Origin: Bacteroidaceae bacterium | Lineage (GTDB): Bacteria; Bacteroidota; Bacteroidia; Bacteroidales; Bacteroidaceae | Reading direction: 5' to 3' | DNA: 32,565 nucleotides | Assembly: GCA_017617575.1 (NCBI GenBank) | Contig: JAFZVY010000079.1 | Location: 1 to 32,565, forward strand | Part shown: positions 32,482 through 32,565 of the stretch, piece after piece | How the letters are laid out: the number at the start of each line of letters is the position of its first letter | How positions within the stretch are numbered: position 1 is the stretch's first letter | Notes under the pieces: generated by a model | Database searches by the model: none | What the model was told of the DNA's origin: nothing | Seen by the model: the letters and a program-made list of their open reading frames with translations, nothing else | Position numbers and translations under genes: made by a program

Positions 32482-32565
32482 TAATTAACAATTAACAATT
32501 AACAATTAACATGCATGGCACAGTAATGGAAATAGGCAATTAACATGCATGATTCACTAATGAAA
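32479..32565 (+). repeat. AATTAAC tandem tract and 34-base repeat at the edge
   Basis: The tract 32479-32510 repeats AATTAAC about four times. CAATTAACATGCATG occurs at 32503-32517 and again at 32537-32551, with similar sequence following each (AGTAATGGAAA and ACTAATGAAA), giving a 34-base period. The second copy is cut by the window end. The second ATG at 32545 could be the start of a gene lying mostly outside the window. Confidence 0.65.

Overview
The window looks like chromosomal DNA of a Bacteroidales bacterium, most likely Prevotella or a close relative. Three things point there. Promoter-like sites follow the Bacteroidota pattern (TTTG, about 20 bases, TAnnTTTG). Starts generally lack Shine-Dalgarno sequences. 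The gene content is typical: HU-like proteins with extra domains, a CarboxypepD-reg/beta-barrel outer membrane protein, a helix-hairpin-helix barrel protein, a lon-tgt-LptF/G cluster and a SPOR lipoprotein. I saw no phage, insertion sequence, CRISPR array or tRNA. Most of the window is core housekeeping, and the less ordinary material sits in small lipoproteins and between genes.

Layout. 1-415: the end of a 5S rRNA gene with its terminator, then a gene-free stretch with a hairpin repeat. 416-3887 (minus): trpS and a helix-hairpin-helix outer membrane protein, separated by a purine-rich block holding several copies of the same hairpin repeat. 4209-8236 (plus): recJ and recQ (overlapping, GTG start) and a small TPR protein. 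8359-8688 (minus): a lipoprotein with the QVVAG signature of cystatins. 9158-9784 (plus): an HU-like protein fused to a helix-turn-helix. 9909-15892 (minus): envelope genes, namely a PpiD-like chaperone, LptC, a TPR protein and an OmpP1/FadL-like protein. 16031-22278 (minus): lon, tgt, an LptF/G permease and a DEAD-box helicase. 22552-23574 (minus): a SPOR lipoprotein and a second HU-like protein. 23879-24802 (plus): YtxH, a holin-X-like membrane protein and a small protein. 24954-32481 (plus): a DUF4375/DMP19-like protein, smpB, metH, a large outer membrane beta-barrel protein and a lipocalin-like lipoprotein. The right edge carries a 34-base tandem repeat.

Functionally the window combines recombination repair (recJ-recQ), translation and its quality control (trpS, tgt, smpB, lon), envelope biogenesis (PpiD-like, LptC, LptF/G, SPOR, barrels) and methionine synthesis (metH). 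The observations most worth checking are the stefin-like cystatin lipoprotein, a Tgt that appears to lack its three zinc cysteines, the hairpin repeat family with a compensated stem, a perfect 34-bp inverted repeat at 24805-24920, and a G+C-rich dispersed element that reaches the start of a lipoprotein gene.
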